DNA from: Catellatospora citrea
GTDB taxonomy: Bacteria; Actinomycetota; Actinomycetes; Mycobacteriales; Micromonosporaceae
Length of the DNA: 64,000 nucleotides
NCBI RefSeq assembly: GCF_003610235.1
Contig: NZ_RAPR01000001.1
Coordinates: 6,882,001-6,946,000, forward strand
Direction of reading: 5' to 3'
The translations under genes and the position numbers were made by a program. This document shows, piece by piece, positions 1 to 8,943 of the stretch (position 1 is its first letter; every line of letters begins with the position of its first letter). Below the pieces are notes generated by a model. The model worked only from the letters and a program-made list of their open reading frames with translations, searched no databases and was not told the DNA's origin.

Positions 1-1054
1 GGCGGCCCTCGGCGTCGGACCGGGCGACGAGGTGATCGTGCCCGCGCTCAGCTTCATCGCCACCGGGCTCGCCCCGGTGCACCAGATGGCCGTACCCGTG
101 TTCGCCGACATCGACCCGGTCACCTTCAACATCGACCCCGATGACATCGAGCGCCGCATCACCGACAAGACCGCGGCGATCATCCCCGTGCACCTGCACG
201 GGGCCCCCGCCGACATGGACCGGATCACCGCGATCGCGGCCCGGCACGGCATCCCGGTCATCGAGGACGCGGCACAGGCCCCCGGGGCGACCCACCGCGG
301 CCGGCCGGTCGGCGGCATCGGCACCGCGGGCGCTTTCAGCCTCCAGGTCAGCAAGAACATCCCCACCTGCGGCGAAGGCGGCCTGCTGGTGACCGGCGAC
401 GCCGAGCTCGCTGCGGCCATGCGCCGCGGCAGGCAGTTCGGCGAGGTCATCGAGAGCGGCCGTGACCGCGACTACATCTCCTACGGCCTGGGCTGGAACC
501 ACAAGATGAACGGCCTGCAGGCCGCATTCACCACCGCGCAGCTCGCCCGCTTCGACGAGTACGAGCGCGCACGCCAGCACAACGTCACCACGTTCCTCGC
601 CCGGCTGGCGAAACTGCCCGGCCTGCAGGTGCCGACCGCGCTGCCGGACACCACCCACGTCTGGCACATCCTGCGGTTCCGGTTCGATCCCGCCGCGTTC
701 GGCCTGGACGGCGTGCGCCCCGAAGCCCTGCGCTCGACGCTGCGACGGCTGCTGCGCGCCGAAGGCGTGCCGATGTCGCAGTACCAGCTCATGCCGCTGC
801 CCGACCAGAAGGTGTTCGTCGACCGTCTCGGCTTCGGCTCGGGCTACCCCTGGTCGGTGACCGGTGCGCCCGCAACGGTCGCCGGCGAGGGCTACCCGGT
901 GACCCGGGCGGTCATCGCCGACTCCCTGACCATCCAGAAGCGCCACCTGAACCCGGGGGCGGGCGAGCTGCTCGACCTGTACGCCGACGCCTTCGAAAAG
1001 GTCTGGGCCAACAGCGACATGGTCGCGACGCTGGCGAAGGCGGCGTCGTCATGA
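1..1054 (+). CDS. DegT/DnrJ/EryC1/StrS-family PLP aminotransferase (5' end outside window)
   Basis: The reading frame is open from base 2, so the true start lies upstream; about 350 residues are visible. Features of fold-type I sugar/ketone aminotransferases are present: the P-A-L-S-F-I-A-T motif, the [11 protein letters not shown] segment that cradles PLP, and [11 protein letters not shown] with the probable Schiff-base lysine. The family transaminates keto sugars and related ketones. The stop overlaps the transketolase start (ATGA), so the genes are co-translated. In this setting I infer that it aminates the ketol made by the transketolase on the LysW carrier; family membership is sure, the substrate is inference. 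Confidence 0.9.
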   Translation, partial: AALGVGPGDEVIVPALSFIATGLAPVHQMAVPVFADIDPVTFNIDPDDIERRITDKTAAIIPVHLHGAPADMDRITAIAARHGIPVIEDAAQAPGATHRGRPVGGIGTAGAFSLQVSKNIPTCGEGGLLVTGDAELAAAMRRGRQFGEVIESGRDRDYISYGLGWNHKMNGLQAAFTTAQLARFDEYERARQHNVTTFLARLAKLPGLQVPTALPDTTHVWHILRFRFDPAAFGLDGVRPEALRSTLRRLLRAEGVPMSQYQLMPLPDQKVFVDRLGFGSGYPWSVTGAPATVAGEGYPVTRAVIADSLTIQKRHLNPGAGELLDLYADAFEKVWANSDMVATLAKAASS

Positions 1055-1893
1055 CCATCACCCAGGTCCTGGAGTGCGACACCCTGACCGACGTCGCCGC
1101 CCGCATCCGCTCGCACGTCGTCGACATGTGCGCGGGGCCCGAAGGCGGCCACCTGGGCGGTGCGCTGTCCTGCGTCGACGTGCTCACCGCACTGTACTTC
1201 TCGGTGCTCGACGTGGACACGCACTGGCCCGACGACCCCGACCGCGACCGCTTCCTGCTCAGCAAGGGCCATGCCGCCGTCGCCCTCTACGCGACCCTGG
1301 CCGAGCGGGGCTTCTTCCCCGTCGAGGAACTCTCCGGATTCGGGCGGGCCGGCAGCAGGCTGATGGGCCACCCGGTGCGCGCGGTGCCCGGGGTGGAGCT
1401 GCCGACCGGGTCGCTCGGCCACGGTCTGGCGCTGGGCTGCGGGTTCGCGCTGGCCAACCGCTACGCCGGCCGCACCTCCCGCACCTTCGTGCTGCTGGGC
1501 GACGGCGAGCTGCAGGAAGGCTCCGTATGGGAGGCGGCCATCGCGGCCGCGTCGCAGCGCCTGGACCGGCTGGTCGCCGTCGTGGACCGCAACGGACTGC
1601 AGCTGACCGGCCCCACCGACGCCATCGCGCCGATGGAGCCGCTGGCCGAGCGCTGGCGCAGCTTCGGCTGGGCGGTGCGCGAGGTGGACGGGCACGACCC
1701 GGAGCTGCTGGCCGACCTGCTCGACGCCGGTCCGTGGGAGCCGGGCAAGCCCAGCGTGCTGATCGCCCGTACGGTCAAGGGCCAAGGGCTGCCCTTCCTG
1801 GCCGGCCGCGCCTCCAGCCACTATGTGACGCTGTCGCCGCGCAACCACGCGCGGGCGATCAGCGCGTTGCGGGTCGCGGAGGCCCTCGCATGA
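1051..1893 (+). CDS. Transketolase, N-terminal (TPP-binding) subunit
   Basis: A 280-residue protein equal to the N-terminal third of transketolase. It has the SKGHA segment, the G-S-L-G-H-G segment and the thiamine diphosphate motif beginning GDGEL and ending in VVDRN (about residues 150-180). Split transketolases of this kind work as heterodimers with a separate C-terminal subunit, encoded here by the next gene through an ATGA overlap. Transketolases move a two-carbon ketol unit to an aldehyde. Beside lysW, the likely acceptor is a LysW-bound glutamate semialdehyde, as known for vazabitide-type pathways; that substrate is inferred from context. Confidence 0.93.
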   Translation: MTITQVLECDTLTDVAARIRSHVVDMCAGPEGGHLGGALSCVDVLTALYFSVLDVDTHWPDDPDRDRFLLSKGHAAVALYATLAERGFFPVEELSGFGRAGSRLMGHPVRAVPGVELPTGSLGHGLALGCGFALANRYAGRTSRTFVLLGDGELQEGSVWEAAIAAASQRLDRLVAVVDRNGLQLTGPTDAIAPMEPLAERWRSFGWAVREVDGHDPELLADLLDAGPWEPGKPSVLIARTVKGQGLPFLAGRASSHYVTLSPRNHARAISALRVAEALA

Positions 1894-2858
1894 GCCGCGC
1901 GACCCGGGAGGCATACCGCGACAGCGTGCTCGCACTGCTGGGACGGCACCCCGAGCTGATGTGCCTGGACTCCGACACCGGCCTGTTCAGCGCCGATCAC
2001 GCGGCGGCGGCCGGTGACCAGTACCTCAACCTCGGCATCGCCGAGCAGAACCTGATGGGCGTGGCCGCCGGGATGGCGGCGTGCGGGCGGGTCCCGTTCG
2101 TCAACACGATGGCCGCATTCGCCGCGTCCCGGGCACTGGAAGCCATCAAGATCGACATTGCGTACAACCGGCTGCCGGTCCGCATCATGGCCACCCACGG
2201 CGGCCTGGCCGCCGGTCACCTCGGCCCGACGCACCAGGCGCTGGAAGACCTCGCCGTGATGCGGGTGCTGCCCGGGATGACCGTCGTGGTGCCCGCCGAC
2301 GCCGCCGCCACGGAGGCGTTCGTCGAGCAGAGCGTGACCCTGCCCGGACCGCTCTACGTCCGGCTCGGCCGCAAACCGACCCCGCCGATCCCCGCGGCCC
2401 CGCCACCGGTCATCGGCAAGGCGCAGACCCTGCGCACCGGCGGCGACGTGGTGCTCGTCGGCTGCGGACCCTACCCGGTGCTCGCCTGCGTCGCCGCCGC
2501 GGAAACCCTCGCCGAACAGGGCATCGAGGCGACCGTGCTGAACATGCACACGCTGCGCCCGTTCGACACCGAGACGCTGATCGCCGCCGCCCGCCCGGCC
2601 ACGCTCGTGGTCACCCTCGAAGAACACTGGCGCGCCGGCGGCCTCGGCGGCGCGGTCGCCGAAACGCTGGCGGAGGCACAACCCACCCGGGTACTGCGAC
2701 TGGGCGTACCCGACAAGTTCGTCGACGAGGTGGGCAACCAGGAACACCTCGTCGCGCATTACGACCTCACCGCCGAACGGGTCGTGAGGGCGGTCCGCAC
2801 CGCCCTCGACACCGCGGCCCGATCCGGCAAGACCGATTGGAAGGAACACCACTCATGA
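1890..2858 (+). CDS. Transketolase, C-terminal (pyrimidine-binding) subunit
   Basis: The protein has 322 residues. The start is the ATG inside the ATGA overlap with the N-subunit; the longer upstream reading frame is non-coding. It has the GIAEQNL motif, whose glutamate activates the thiamine ring, the THGGLAAGHLGPTHQ segment that faces the active site, and a C-terminal domain with LEEHWRAGGLG. It completes the heterodimeric transketolase. Its stop overlaps the start of the carrier-protein gene (ATGA), tying enzyme and carrier in one translation unit. Confidence 0.93.
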   Translation: MSRATREAYRDSVLALLGRHPELMCLDSDTGLFSADHAAAAGDQYLNLGIAEQNLMGVAAGMAACGRVPFVNTMAAFAASRALEAIKIDIAYNRLPVRIMATHGGLAAGHLGPTHQALEDLAVMRVLPGMTVVVPADAAATEAFVEQSVTLPGPLYVRLGRKPTPPIPAAPPPVIGKAQTLRTGGDVVLVGCGPYPVLACVAAAETLAEQGIEATVLNMHTLRPFDTETLIAAARPATLVVTLEEHWRAGGLGGAVAETLAEAQPTRVLRLGVPDKFVDEVGNQEHLVAHYDLTAERVVRAVRTALDTAARSGKTDWKEHHS

Positions 2859-3034
2859 CAACGATGACCGTGCAGGCCTGCCCTGAGTGCGAGGGGCCGG
2901 TGAACGTCGCCGATTCGGTGCGGCTCAGCGAGATCCTGGAATGCGGTGACTGCCGCAGCGAACTCGAGATCGTGGCGCTGAACCCGACCGTGCTCGCTCT
3001 CGCGCCGGAGATCGAGGAGGACTGGGGCGAGTAA
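2855..3034 (+). CDS. lysW: LysW-type amino-group carrier protein
   Basis: A 59-residue acidic protein with a zinc-ribbon pair (Cys9/Cys12 and Cys30/Cys33) and the diagnostic C-terminus EDWGE. In LysW proteins the side-chain carboxylate of this last glutamate forms an amide with the amino group of glutamate or aminoadipate, which protects it while the distal carboxylate is phosphorylated and reduced. LysZ- and LysY-type genes lie in the same window (15928-17852). Actinomycetes normally make lysine by the diaminopimelate route, so a lysW beside transketolase genes points to a secondary-metabolite role. It is the fourth gene of a start-stop-coupled operon. Confidence 0.95.
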   Translation: MTTMTVQACPECEGPVNVADSVRLSEILECGDCRSELEIVALNPTVLALAPEIEEDWGE

Positions 3035-3236
3035 CCCTCCGCACCCGCCACCTGACCTGCCTACCCTGCGCCTGCCACCGCGGGCCCAGCGGTAGGGCGA
3101 GGAGGACGCCCGGTGGCAATCCGTCGACGATCTCGAGGGATCCACCGGGCGCTCATCCCGGCACGGGAGGCGACCCGCTCAACGATCCAGCTCCATGCCA
3201 AGACCCCCGTACATCCCTGTGAAGGAGTCGTATCTC

Positions 3237-5165
3237 ATGCAGTCCGAGTTCCATTCTCCCGGCGCTGGGACGGCAACCATGATGCCCTCGCCGTTCTCCA
3301 TCCTGGACGACGCAGCCTCCTACGCCTCGGCCGTCGACGAGTTCCTCACCGCATCGTCGTCGCCGACCGTGCCCGTGTGGACCGGCGGACGAGCCGACCT
3401 CGCGGCCTCCGTCGAACGTGCCGCCGCCATCTACGCCAACGTCAGCCGGCCGGTCGCCCGCACGTACGGCGTCGTGCTGAAGCCTGACACGCTCCCCACC
3501 GGACTCGGCGCGCTCCTGACGCCGCTGGCGCGCACCTGGCTCGACGAGGCACAGGTCGAGGCCGCACTGCTCGACACACTCGACGCGCAGGAGCACAGCG
3601 GGGGCGACGCCGGCCAGGGTGAGGAATACACCCTGCTGATCGCGGGCCTCTACGAGCACTTCACAGCGGATCTCATCTGGCCCCTGGTGCGCGCCACCGC
3701 GCACCGGCCGAACGTACGCCTGACGTTCCTCACCGGCCGCGACGCGGCGTCGCTGGCCTGGTTCACCGCGAAGCAGTACGTGCACACGGCCGCCGACGTA
3801 CGCGAACTCGGCCTCTACACCGCCGTCGACCGCGGGCTCACCCGCGACGGCGGCATCCAGCTGCGCGACGAGCGCGGGGTGGAGACCGCCGACGTCAAGT
3901 CCGAGCTGCTCGGCACCCGCTGGCGGCGCCTGTTCCTGCAGGGGCACGGGCGCGACGACTCGCTCAACCTCGCCGAGTTCACCATCTGCGGCCGCAACGA
4001 CGCCGTCGAACGCAACGAGGCCCTGGTCGCCCCGCTGTGCGCCTTCACGTCCCACTGCTACAAGCCCGACGACAAGCTGATCCAGCTGCGGGAGATCCGC
4101 GCCGCCGAGATCGTGCTGAGCTCGTGCAACAACAGCCCGTTCGCCGACGCGGCCGCCTACGACCCCAAGTACCAGCTGGTGCTCAACGCGATCGACGGCA
4201 CCGCCAAGGACATCGTGGGCGCGATCACGGTCCACGATTCCGGCCGCGCGGAGAACGTCGCCTGGGCTGCAGCCGCCCTCGTGCACGCATCGTCGGTCAC
4301 CGCCCTCAACTCCAGCATCCGCAGCGCGGAGCCGTTTCCCGCATACGTCCACTTCGGCATCGGCGACGACCCGGGCGTCGCACCGGAGTCGCCGGCCCTC
4401 ACCCCGGAGCCGCTGCTGCTCACCACCTCCGCCCGCCTCACCGCCTACCTGGCCGGCGGCCTGCTGTCGGCCAACAACCCGCTGCGTCCCCGCCTGGACA
4501 AGCTCGCCGCCAAGGTCGAGAACCAGGTCTCCAAGCGGGACCTGGCGGTCAACCAGGACCGCGCCAAGACCATTCGCAGCCTCATGGACGACCTGCAGTC
4601 GATGGACATGGCCATCGCCACGCAGTTCGTCAAGGATCCCGACAACGAGCTCAGCAACTGCTACGCCCACTTCGGCGATCGCGGTCGCCTCGACTTCTCC
4701 ACCATCGCCCACGTGCGCTGCCAGTGCGGGCGACCCGCGGAGCGCTACGTGCGCCGTGCCCTCGTGCCCACCGCACTCGACACCGAAGGCGTCATCTGCA
4801 CCCGCTGCGGTGACGTTGCGTTCCGCCTGTCCGACTCACCGTCCCTGCTGATCTACACCGAGGAGCAGGCCCCGGCAGGGGACTCGGTCCAGGTGCGGGT
4901 GGCGGTGCGCGAAGCGCGGCCCGGCATCCTGCGCCTCGGCCTGTTCTTCGCCAGCTACGGGCGCGCCGGGTGCACGATCACGCCGGAACTGCAGAAGGTC
5001 CGGATCGGGTCGGACGGCACCGGTGAGGCCGAGTTCACGCTGACCACGGACGCCGAGATCCCGCCGCACAACTACTACATGACCGCCTATGCGGTGCAGG
5101 ACCTCGCCGTGACGATCGCTCGCCGCAACTTCGGCGTCATGCCCGCCACTGGTCAGGGCGCCTGA
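3237..5165 (+). CDS. CHAT/caspase-like cysteine peptidase-like protein with C-terminal zinc ribbon
   Basis: The start is the ATG 9 nt after GAAGGAG, giving 642 residues. The central region has a candidate dyad: His237 in QGHGRDD and Cys297 in LSSCNNS, 60 residues apart and each after a hydrophobic strand, as in caspase/gingipain/CHAT peptidases. A four-cysteine ribbon follows (C495-x-C497 and C521-T-R-C524), then a beta-rich tail. The gene starts about 200 bp after lysW on the same strand and ends at a strong hairpin, so it may belong to the carrier-protein operon. The function is unknown; maturation of LysW, product release or a regulatory protease are all possible. The fold call rests on motifs only. 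Confidence 0.6.
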   Translation: MQSEFHSPGAGTATMMPSPFSILDDAASYASAVDEFLTASSSPTVPVWTGGRADLAASVERAAAIYANVSRPVARTYGVVLKPDTLPTGLGALLTPLARTWLDEAQVEAALLDTLDAQEHSGGDAGQGEEYTLLIAGLYEHFTADLIWPLVRATAHRPNVRLTFLTGRDAASLAWFTAKQYVHTAADVRELGLYTAVDRGLTRDGGIQLRDERGVETADVKSELLGTRWRRLFLQGHGRDDSLNLAEFTICGRNDAVERNEALVAPLCAFTSHCYKPDDKLIQLREIRAAEIVLSSCNNSPFADAAAYDPKYQLVLNAIDGTAKDIVGAITVHDSGRAENVAWAAAALVHASSVTALNSSIRSAEPFPAYVHFGIGDDPGVAPESPALTPEPLLLTTSARLTAYLAGGLLSANNPLRPRLDKLAAKVENQVSKRDLAVNQDRAKTIRSLMDDLQSMDMAIATQFVKDPDNELSNCYAHFGDRGRLDFSTIAHVRCQCGRPAERYVRRALVPTALDTEGVICTRCGDVAFRLSDSPSLLIYTEEQAPAGDSVQVRVAVREARPGILRLGLFFASYGRAGCTITPELQKVRIGSDGTGEAEFTLTTDAEIPPHNYYMTAYAVQDLAVTIARRNFGVMPATGQGA

Positions 5166-5179
5166 CAAGCAGCAGGTAG

Positions 5180-5230
5180 GCGCCGGGTGGCGAGGCGGAC
5201 CGGACTGCGGCCCGCCTCGCCACCCGGCGC
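5180..5230 (+). terminator. Strong hairpin terminator after the CHAT-like gene
   Basis: A perfect 19-bp stem (5180-5198 with 5212-5230) encloses a 13-nt loop. It lies 14 nt past the stop codon at 5165. It probably ends the lysW-containing operon. Confidence 0.8.
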
Positions 5231-5328
5231 TGCGCCCCGGCCAGGTCGAGGTCACGTCCCGAATCCTGAATGTCGCTCCGTCGTGTGATCATCGGCAGGT
5301 CACACCACCGCCTGCGCCGGAGGAAAAC

Positions 5329-5880
5329 ATGGGGGCATCGAGCTGGACTTCCCGGGTGCCGTATCAGCAGGACATCGAAGCCGCGTTAGAGCTGGCCCGC
5401 CAGGATGCCTACGACCGGGGCGACTACTACCGAGTGACACCGAACACGCAGGCCCAGACGATGAGCGAGGAGCAGTACGTGGCCTGGGAGCTGGCTGAGC
5501 TGCGCCGCTCCCTGGCCGAGGCGTTCGGCGATGACGCCCCCGACGCCGACGACACGATGGCCCGGGACAGCTGGCGAGCCGCCCAGGTGGCGGTGACCGG
5601 CCCGGACAGCCTGCTGGACGCGCAGATCTACTCCGGCGCCCACTCGGTCATCGACATGACCGGTGTCGCACCAGCTCCCGAGCCGGGGATGGTCGCGCCC
5701 GTGCCAGACGATGTTCTGGAAGAGGTGTTCGGCACGTGCCGGCCGACTGCCGACGCGATCGCCGGGGCCCTCGCGGGAAGGAGCCTGGAGAACTTCGGCC
5801 GGTGGCACGGCGCTTACGTCGTGGCGTACGACGGGGAGCACCCGGAGTCGATCGTCTTCTTCGGGTCCAGCGGCGACTGA
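5329..5880 (+). CDS. Hypothetical protein with a TTA codon
   Basis: A 183-residue soluble acidic protein preceded by GGAGGAAAAC. I do not recognise a family. It is rich in Asp and Glu and has no signal peptide or membrane segment. Codon 20 (5386-5388) is TTA, a rare leucine codon in high-GC actinobacteria that is often tied to bldA (developmental) control. The gene stands alone after the terminator at 5180-5230 and converges on 6048-6443. Confidence 0.65.
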   Translation: MGASSWTSRVPYQQDIEAALELARQDAYDRGDYYRVTPNTQAQTMSEEQYVAWELAELRRSLAEAFGDDAPDADDTMARDSWRAAQVAVTGPDSLLDAQIYSGAHSVIDMTGVAPAPEPGMVAPVPDDVLEEVFGTCRPTADAIAGALAGRSLENFGRWHGAYVVAYDGEHPESIVFFGSSGD

Positions 5881-6047
5881 CCAGCACTGCCTGGGCTCGC
5901 ATGGTGTTTGACGGAACGGCCTCCACTGATGCTCGACACTCGCGATCATGGTTTGCCGAGAGTGCCCGGCGGACTCTGCCGTCAGACCACCCGCTGAACA
6001 GGGTCCAGCCGTCCGCTCATGCCGATGAGCGGACCGTCCGGTCGGAC

Positions 6048-6443
6048 TCACTCTTGGGGGCCGTCTCCCGTTCGCGCCACGCGCTCGCGACTCAGATACC
6101 GAACCGGCTTGCCGAGCGACTCCGCGTAGGCAATCTCCCGCCGGGTTGACTCACCTATGTAGCCGCCCGGATCCACGATGTACACCTCGTCAGCCATGCG
6201 AATCTTTTGGAAGTGCACGCCGCCGAGCCGCCCCTTCAGGTCCGAGCTGTCGACTGTCCAGTCGTAGTCCGGCAGATCGGGGAGGCTGAACAGTCCGAGG
6301 CTGATCACGACGCAACCTTCCATCGTGAGCCGCTGATTGACCTCCGCGAACTCAGCCTCAAACTTCGTCGAGCCGCAGAGCGTGATGACCTTCGCCTCAC
6401 CCTCGGCCGACTGCGGCGCCTGCTGGTCCTCCATGAGGTTCAT
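6048..6443 (-). CDS. Nucleoside 2-deoxyribosyltransferase-like / DUF4406-like protein
   Basis: About 131 residues. It begins its domain with V-I-T-L-C-G-S-T-K-F, typical of the nucleoside 2-deoxyribosyltransferase-like fold. Later come MADEVYIVDPGGYIGESTRREI and E-I-A-Y-A-E-S-L-G-K-P, which match the substrate-pocket half of that fold, with the Glu in GESTRREI a candidate active residue. Such small proteins often act on nucleotides or accompany phage and defence regions. No clear ribosome-binding site fixes the start; a second ATG lies at 6434. Confidence 0.6.
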   Translation of the reverse strand: MNLMEDQQAPQSAEGEAKVITLCGSTKFEAEFAEVNQRLTMEGCVVISLGLFSLPDLPDYDWTVDSSDLKGRLGGVHFQKIRMADEVYIVDPGGYIGESTRREIAYAESLGKPVRYLSRERVARTGDGPQE

Positions 6444-6538
6444 GATCGGCGAACGGGCGGGACAAGTCCATGGCCGCCCCCCTGGACGCCCGCTCATGCC
6501 GCTGTCCGCGCGCGACGTGCCGTCGCCGCCGGATCGAC

Positions 6539-6727
6539 TTATCGCTTCGTGGCCCGGTAGCGCCGCAAGAGCGCCGTGACTCGCGCGTAGTCACCAGCGC
6601 CATTGAGTTCCGTGACTAGATCGTCAGGCTGAACCTCGTACTGATCGCCCCACCACCGCCGCGCTTTGTCGTCCCAGATCCGCCACCCGCCAGGCACCCC
6701 CCGGGCGACATACCTGCGCCGGCTCAC
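6539..6727 (-). CDS. Small basic hypothetical protein
   Basis: About 62 residues if the GTG at 6727 is used. The sequence is Trp-rich (GGWRIWDD, then RRWWGDQ) and ends in a basic Arg-rich helix, and it reads like a coding protein rather than a shadow frame. The family is not recognised. No Shine-Dalgarno is evident and the start is uncertain; the frame is open to 6823. Confidence 0.4.
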   Translation of the reverse strand: MSRRRYVARGVPGGWRIWDDKARRWWGDQYEVQPDDLVTELNGAGDYARVTALLRRYRATKR

Positions 6728-6957
6728 CGAGGGACCTGGAGCAGCGAGTCCTCGGCTGCTCGGACTGGGGGCACGGACACCATGACGGCAGCGTGCCGTG
6801 CTGGAACAAGCTCCGCAACACAAATCTGCAGCGCGCCGCTAATCGCCTTCGACAAGATCCGTGCTCTCTTCTGCCGTGAAGCGCGCGGCTACCGGCCTGA
6901 ACGCGATCATGTCAAGCATCAGCACCAACGCCTCAAGATCTACTTCCGATATGCGCG

Positions 6958-7776
6958 CTACGCCGTTGCCTTTCTGATCTCGCTCAGCCACTCGATGCCG
7001 AGCCGGCGACCGTCGGGGAACTGGTCGTGGCGATCCCAGCGCCACATCGTGACCATCGCCAGCACGAGGATTCGGCAGTCTCGGAGCAGGTGATGGGCCA
7101 CGCCCGGGTAGTGGTCGCCGACCTCGTCGGGCGCGTGGGCCAGGTCGAACTCGATCGGTCCCCGGCAGCACGTCTCGAAGTCGACGAAAAGCAGGCCGGC
7201 CTGGGTCGAGAGCAGATTGCCCGGATGCGGTTCGCCGTGCAGCAGCTGTTCGGGCCGGCCGCTCTTGCTGACCGCTCGGCGCAGGCGCGCCAACGTGCCG
7301 GCGAGGAAGGCCCGGTCCGCGTCGGCCAACTCCGGCGTCCGGTCGCGGTCGGCCGCGAGCAGCTGGGCCGCAGATACCCGGTCCGTGAAGTGCGGGGCGG
7401 GCAGGTCGATCTTGCGCATCCCGGCGTGTAGCCGTTCGAGCGCGCCGGCGTAGTCCGCGGGTCGGACCGCTTGAGCAGTCACCGGTTCGTAGTAGGTCCA
7501 CAGGGTGACCACGTGGTCGTCCCGGACGAAGACCTCGGGCGCTTCCAGCGCGGCCACCGGACTCCCGGCCGCGGCCAGCCGCTGGGCGACGTCGACCTCG
7601 AACCGGGCGGACTGGTCTGCCACCGGCGCCACCCGGGCCAGCACGCCGCAGGGCATCAGGCGCAGGGTGAGCTTGTTCGAGTTGTGCAGGACGACGGCGT
7701 CGTCGGCGGTCAGGCCGAGCGACGAGGCGACCGACACGGCTGCCTCGGTCGCCCGTCGGGTCTCATACGCCTGCAT
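6958..7776 (-). CDS. Aminoglycoside phosphotransferase-family kinase
   Basis: A 272-residue APH/choline-kinase-fold protein. The catalytic loop HGEPHPGNLL (Brenner motif with catalytic-base position and Asn) and the metal-binding DFE of LLFVDFETC are present. Members phosphorylate small hydroxylated molecules, including aminoglycosides, but many have other substrates. The start is the ATG after TACGGT plus 6 nt, consistent with a leaderless transcript. It could be a self-resistance kinase for the neighbouring cluster, but nothing in the sequence shows that. Confidence 0.82.
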   Translation of the reverse strand: MQAYETRRATEAAVSVASSLGLTADDAVVLHNSNKLTLRLMPCGVLARVAPVADQSARFEVDVAQRLAAAGSPVAALEAPEVFVRDDHVVTLWTYYEPVTAQAVRPADYAGALERLHAGMRKIDLPAPHFTDRVSAAQLLAADRDRTPELADADRAFLAGTLARLRRAVSKSGRPEQLLHGEPHPGNLLSTQAGLLFVDFETCCRGPIEFDLAHAPDEVGDHYPGVAHHLLRDCRILVLAMVTMWRWDRHDQFPDGRRLGIEWLSEIRKATA

Positions 7777-7924
7777 CCAGGCACCGTAGCTCAGCGTTCG
7801 TGCTCCGGCAGCCGCAATTCGGGGCGGAGAAGCCCAGCGTACCGACGGCGGACGTTGAGGTCGGCGGCATGGGGCGCTGCGGTGGAGGTTGTCGGCGATG
7901 TGCGCTGGTCACCCGAGTAGGCGG

Positions 7925-8632
7925 TCACTCCTTCTTTGCAGCGGACACGTCGACGCACACGATTCCCTTGTTGCCGTCCTGGTCGGCGATCACGGTGAGC
8001 GAGGGCGCGTTGCTGTCATCGACGACGGTCCCACCGGCGGCGAGTGCGGCGGCGATCCGCTGCGAGGCCACCTCGGGCGCCACATAGACCTCGATGTGGA
8101 ACCGCTGACGCGGGGTCTCACCCTCGTCGGCGTCCCCGAACCACAGGATCGGCACCCGTCCCGTGGTGTCCCGGATGTCGTCGCCGATGCACCCGCGGCC
8201 CTGGGCCTCAGTGCTTCCGGTCAGCAGGGCGGCCCACACCGGGGCGATGGTTTTCGAGCGCGCCGTGTCGAGGCCGAGCTCGATCACGCTGACCGAGGCC
8301 GGGTCGGCGGCGAGCATGTGGTCGGCGGCGATCTCGGTGATCCGTCGCGCGAGGTCGACGTCCTGCTGGGTCACCCATTCGACGGCGTGCTCGGTGCCCT
8401 CGCCGTCGCGATAGACGGCGTCGTCGGTGATCAGCTTGAGGTCGACGTACCCGTTGCCGATCGACACGCGCGGGTGATGGCCGAGCGCGTCGCCCGCTTC
8501 GCCCACCGCGGTGACGAACCGTGCCCCGGTGCCGAAGTCGCCGACCACGTAGCGGGCATGTAATCCCTGGCCCAGCTTGCGCCAGTCGGTCAGGTCGGCC
8601 TCGGCGATCTTCTCGCCCCTCAGCATGTCCAT
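7925..8632 (-). CDS. Pterin-4a-carbinolamine dehydratase-like domain fused to a VOC domain
   Basis: 235 residues. The N-terminal half resembles 4a-hydroxytetrahydrobiopterin dehydratase: W-R-K-L-G-Q-G-L-H-A-R-Y, then FVTAVGEAGDALGHHPRV, where the HHP-type motif holds the catalytic histidines. The C-terminal half is a glyoxalase/bleomycin-resistance (VOC) unit ending in a DQDGNKG segment. I chose the ATG at 8632, which follows TATGGT by 8 nt (leaderless style). A paralogous fusion is encoded at 34423-35049. Actinobacterial members are annotated as pterin dehydratases, but their true substrate is not clear. Confidence 0.75.
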   Translation of the reverse strand: MDMLRGEKIAEADLTDWRKLGQGLHARYVVGDFGTGARFVTAVGEAGDALGHHPRVSIGNGYVDLKLITDDAVYRDGEGTEHAVEWVTQQDVDLARRITEIAADHMLAADPASVSVIELGLDTARSKTIAPVWAALLTGSTEAQGRGCIGDDIRDTTGRVPILWFGDADEGETPRQRFHIEVYVAPEVASQRIAAALAAGGTVVDDSNAPSLTVIADQDGNKGIVCVDVSAAKKE

Positions 8633-8941
8633 AGACGGGGACCATATCCTTGATTCAGCCGTAGCGCTCGCGCTCATCGCGTCGCCCATCACCTGGTGCT
8701 GGTCGCCTCGGTCGTGGGGACGTCGTGCCTATCACGCAATGGTGTCTGCGCCTGCGGCACCGGCGCGGCCGGAGCCGCCACGGCGCTCTGATCGCGTCAG
8801 GTCGAGGAGGAAACCGTGCCTGCCTCTCGCACCTTGGCCCATGAGAAAAGCACAGCGTTGTAGCCGAACCAGATGCCCAGGAACGCCCAGCGGCGCGGCG
8901 ACAGCGCGCGGTTTCCCTTGCACCGCAGGGGAAACCGCGCG
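8633..8941. other. Intergenic region with no supported gene
   Basis: About 310 bp between the dehydratase-VOC gene start and the crotonase stop. Apart from the terminator hairpin at its right end and the presumed promoter of the left gene, I see no coding pattern or repeat. Confidence 0.6.
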
Positions 8942-8943
8942 CT
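8903..8943 (-). terminator. Terminator hairpin of the ACP/KS operon
   Basis: A perfect 15-bp stem (8903-8917 with 8929-8943) and an 11-nt loop. The right arm runs into the stop codon of the crotonase gene, so the operon's transcript ends right at its last gene. Confidence 0.8.

Noticed and set aside
1074..1889. Upstream extension of the transketolase C-subunit frame
   Set aside because: It lies out of frame inside the N-subunit gene and is Arg/Pro-rich shadow sequence; the ATGA overlap gives the true start.
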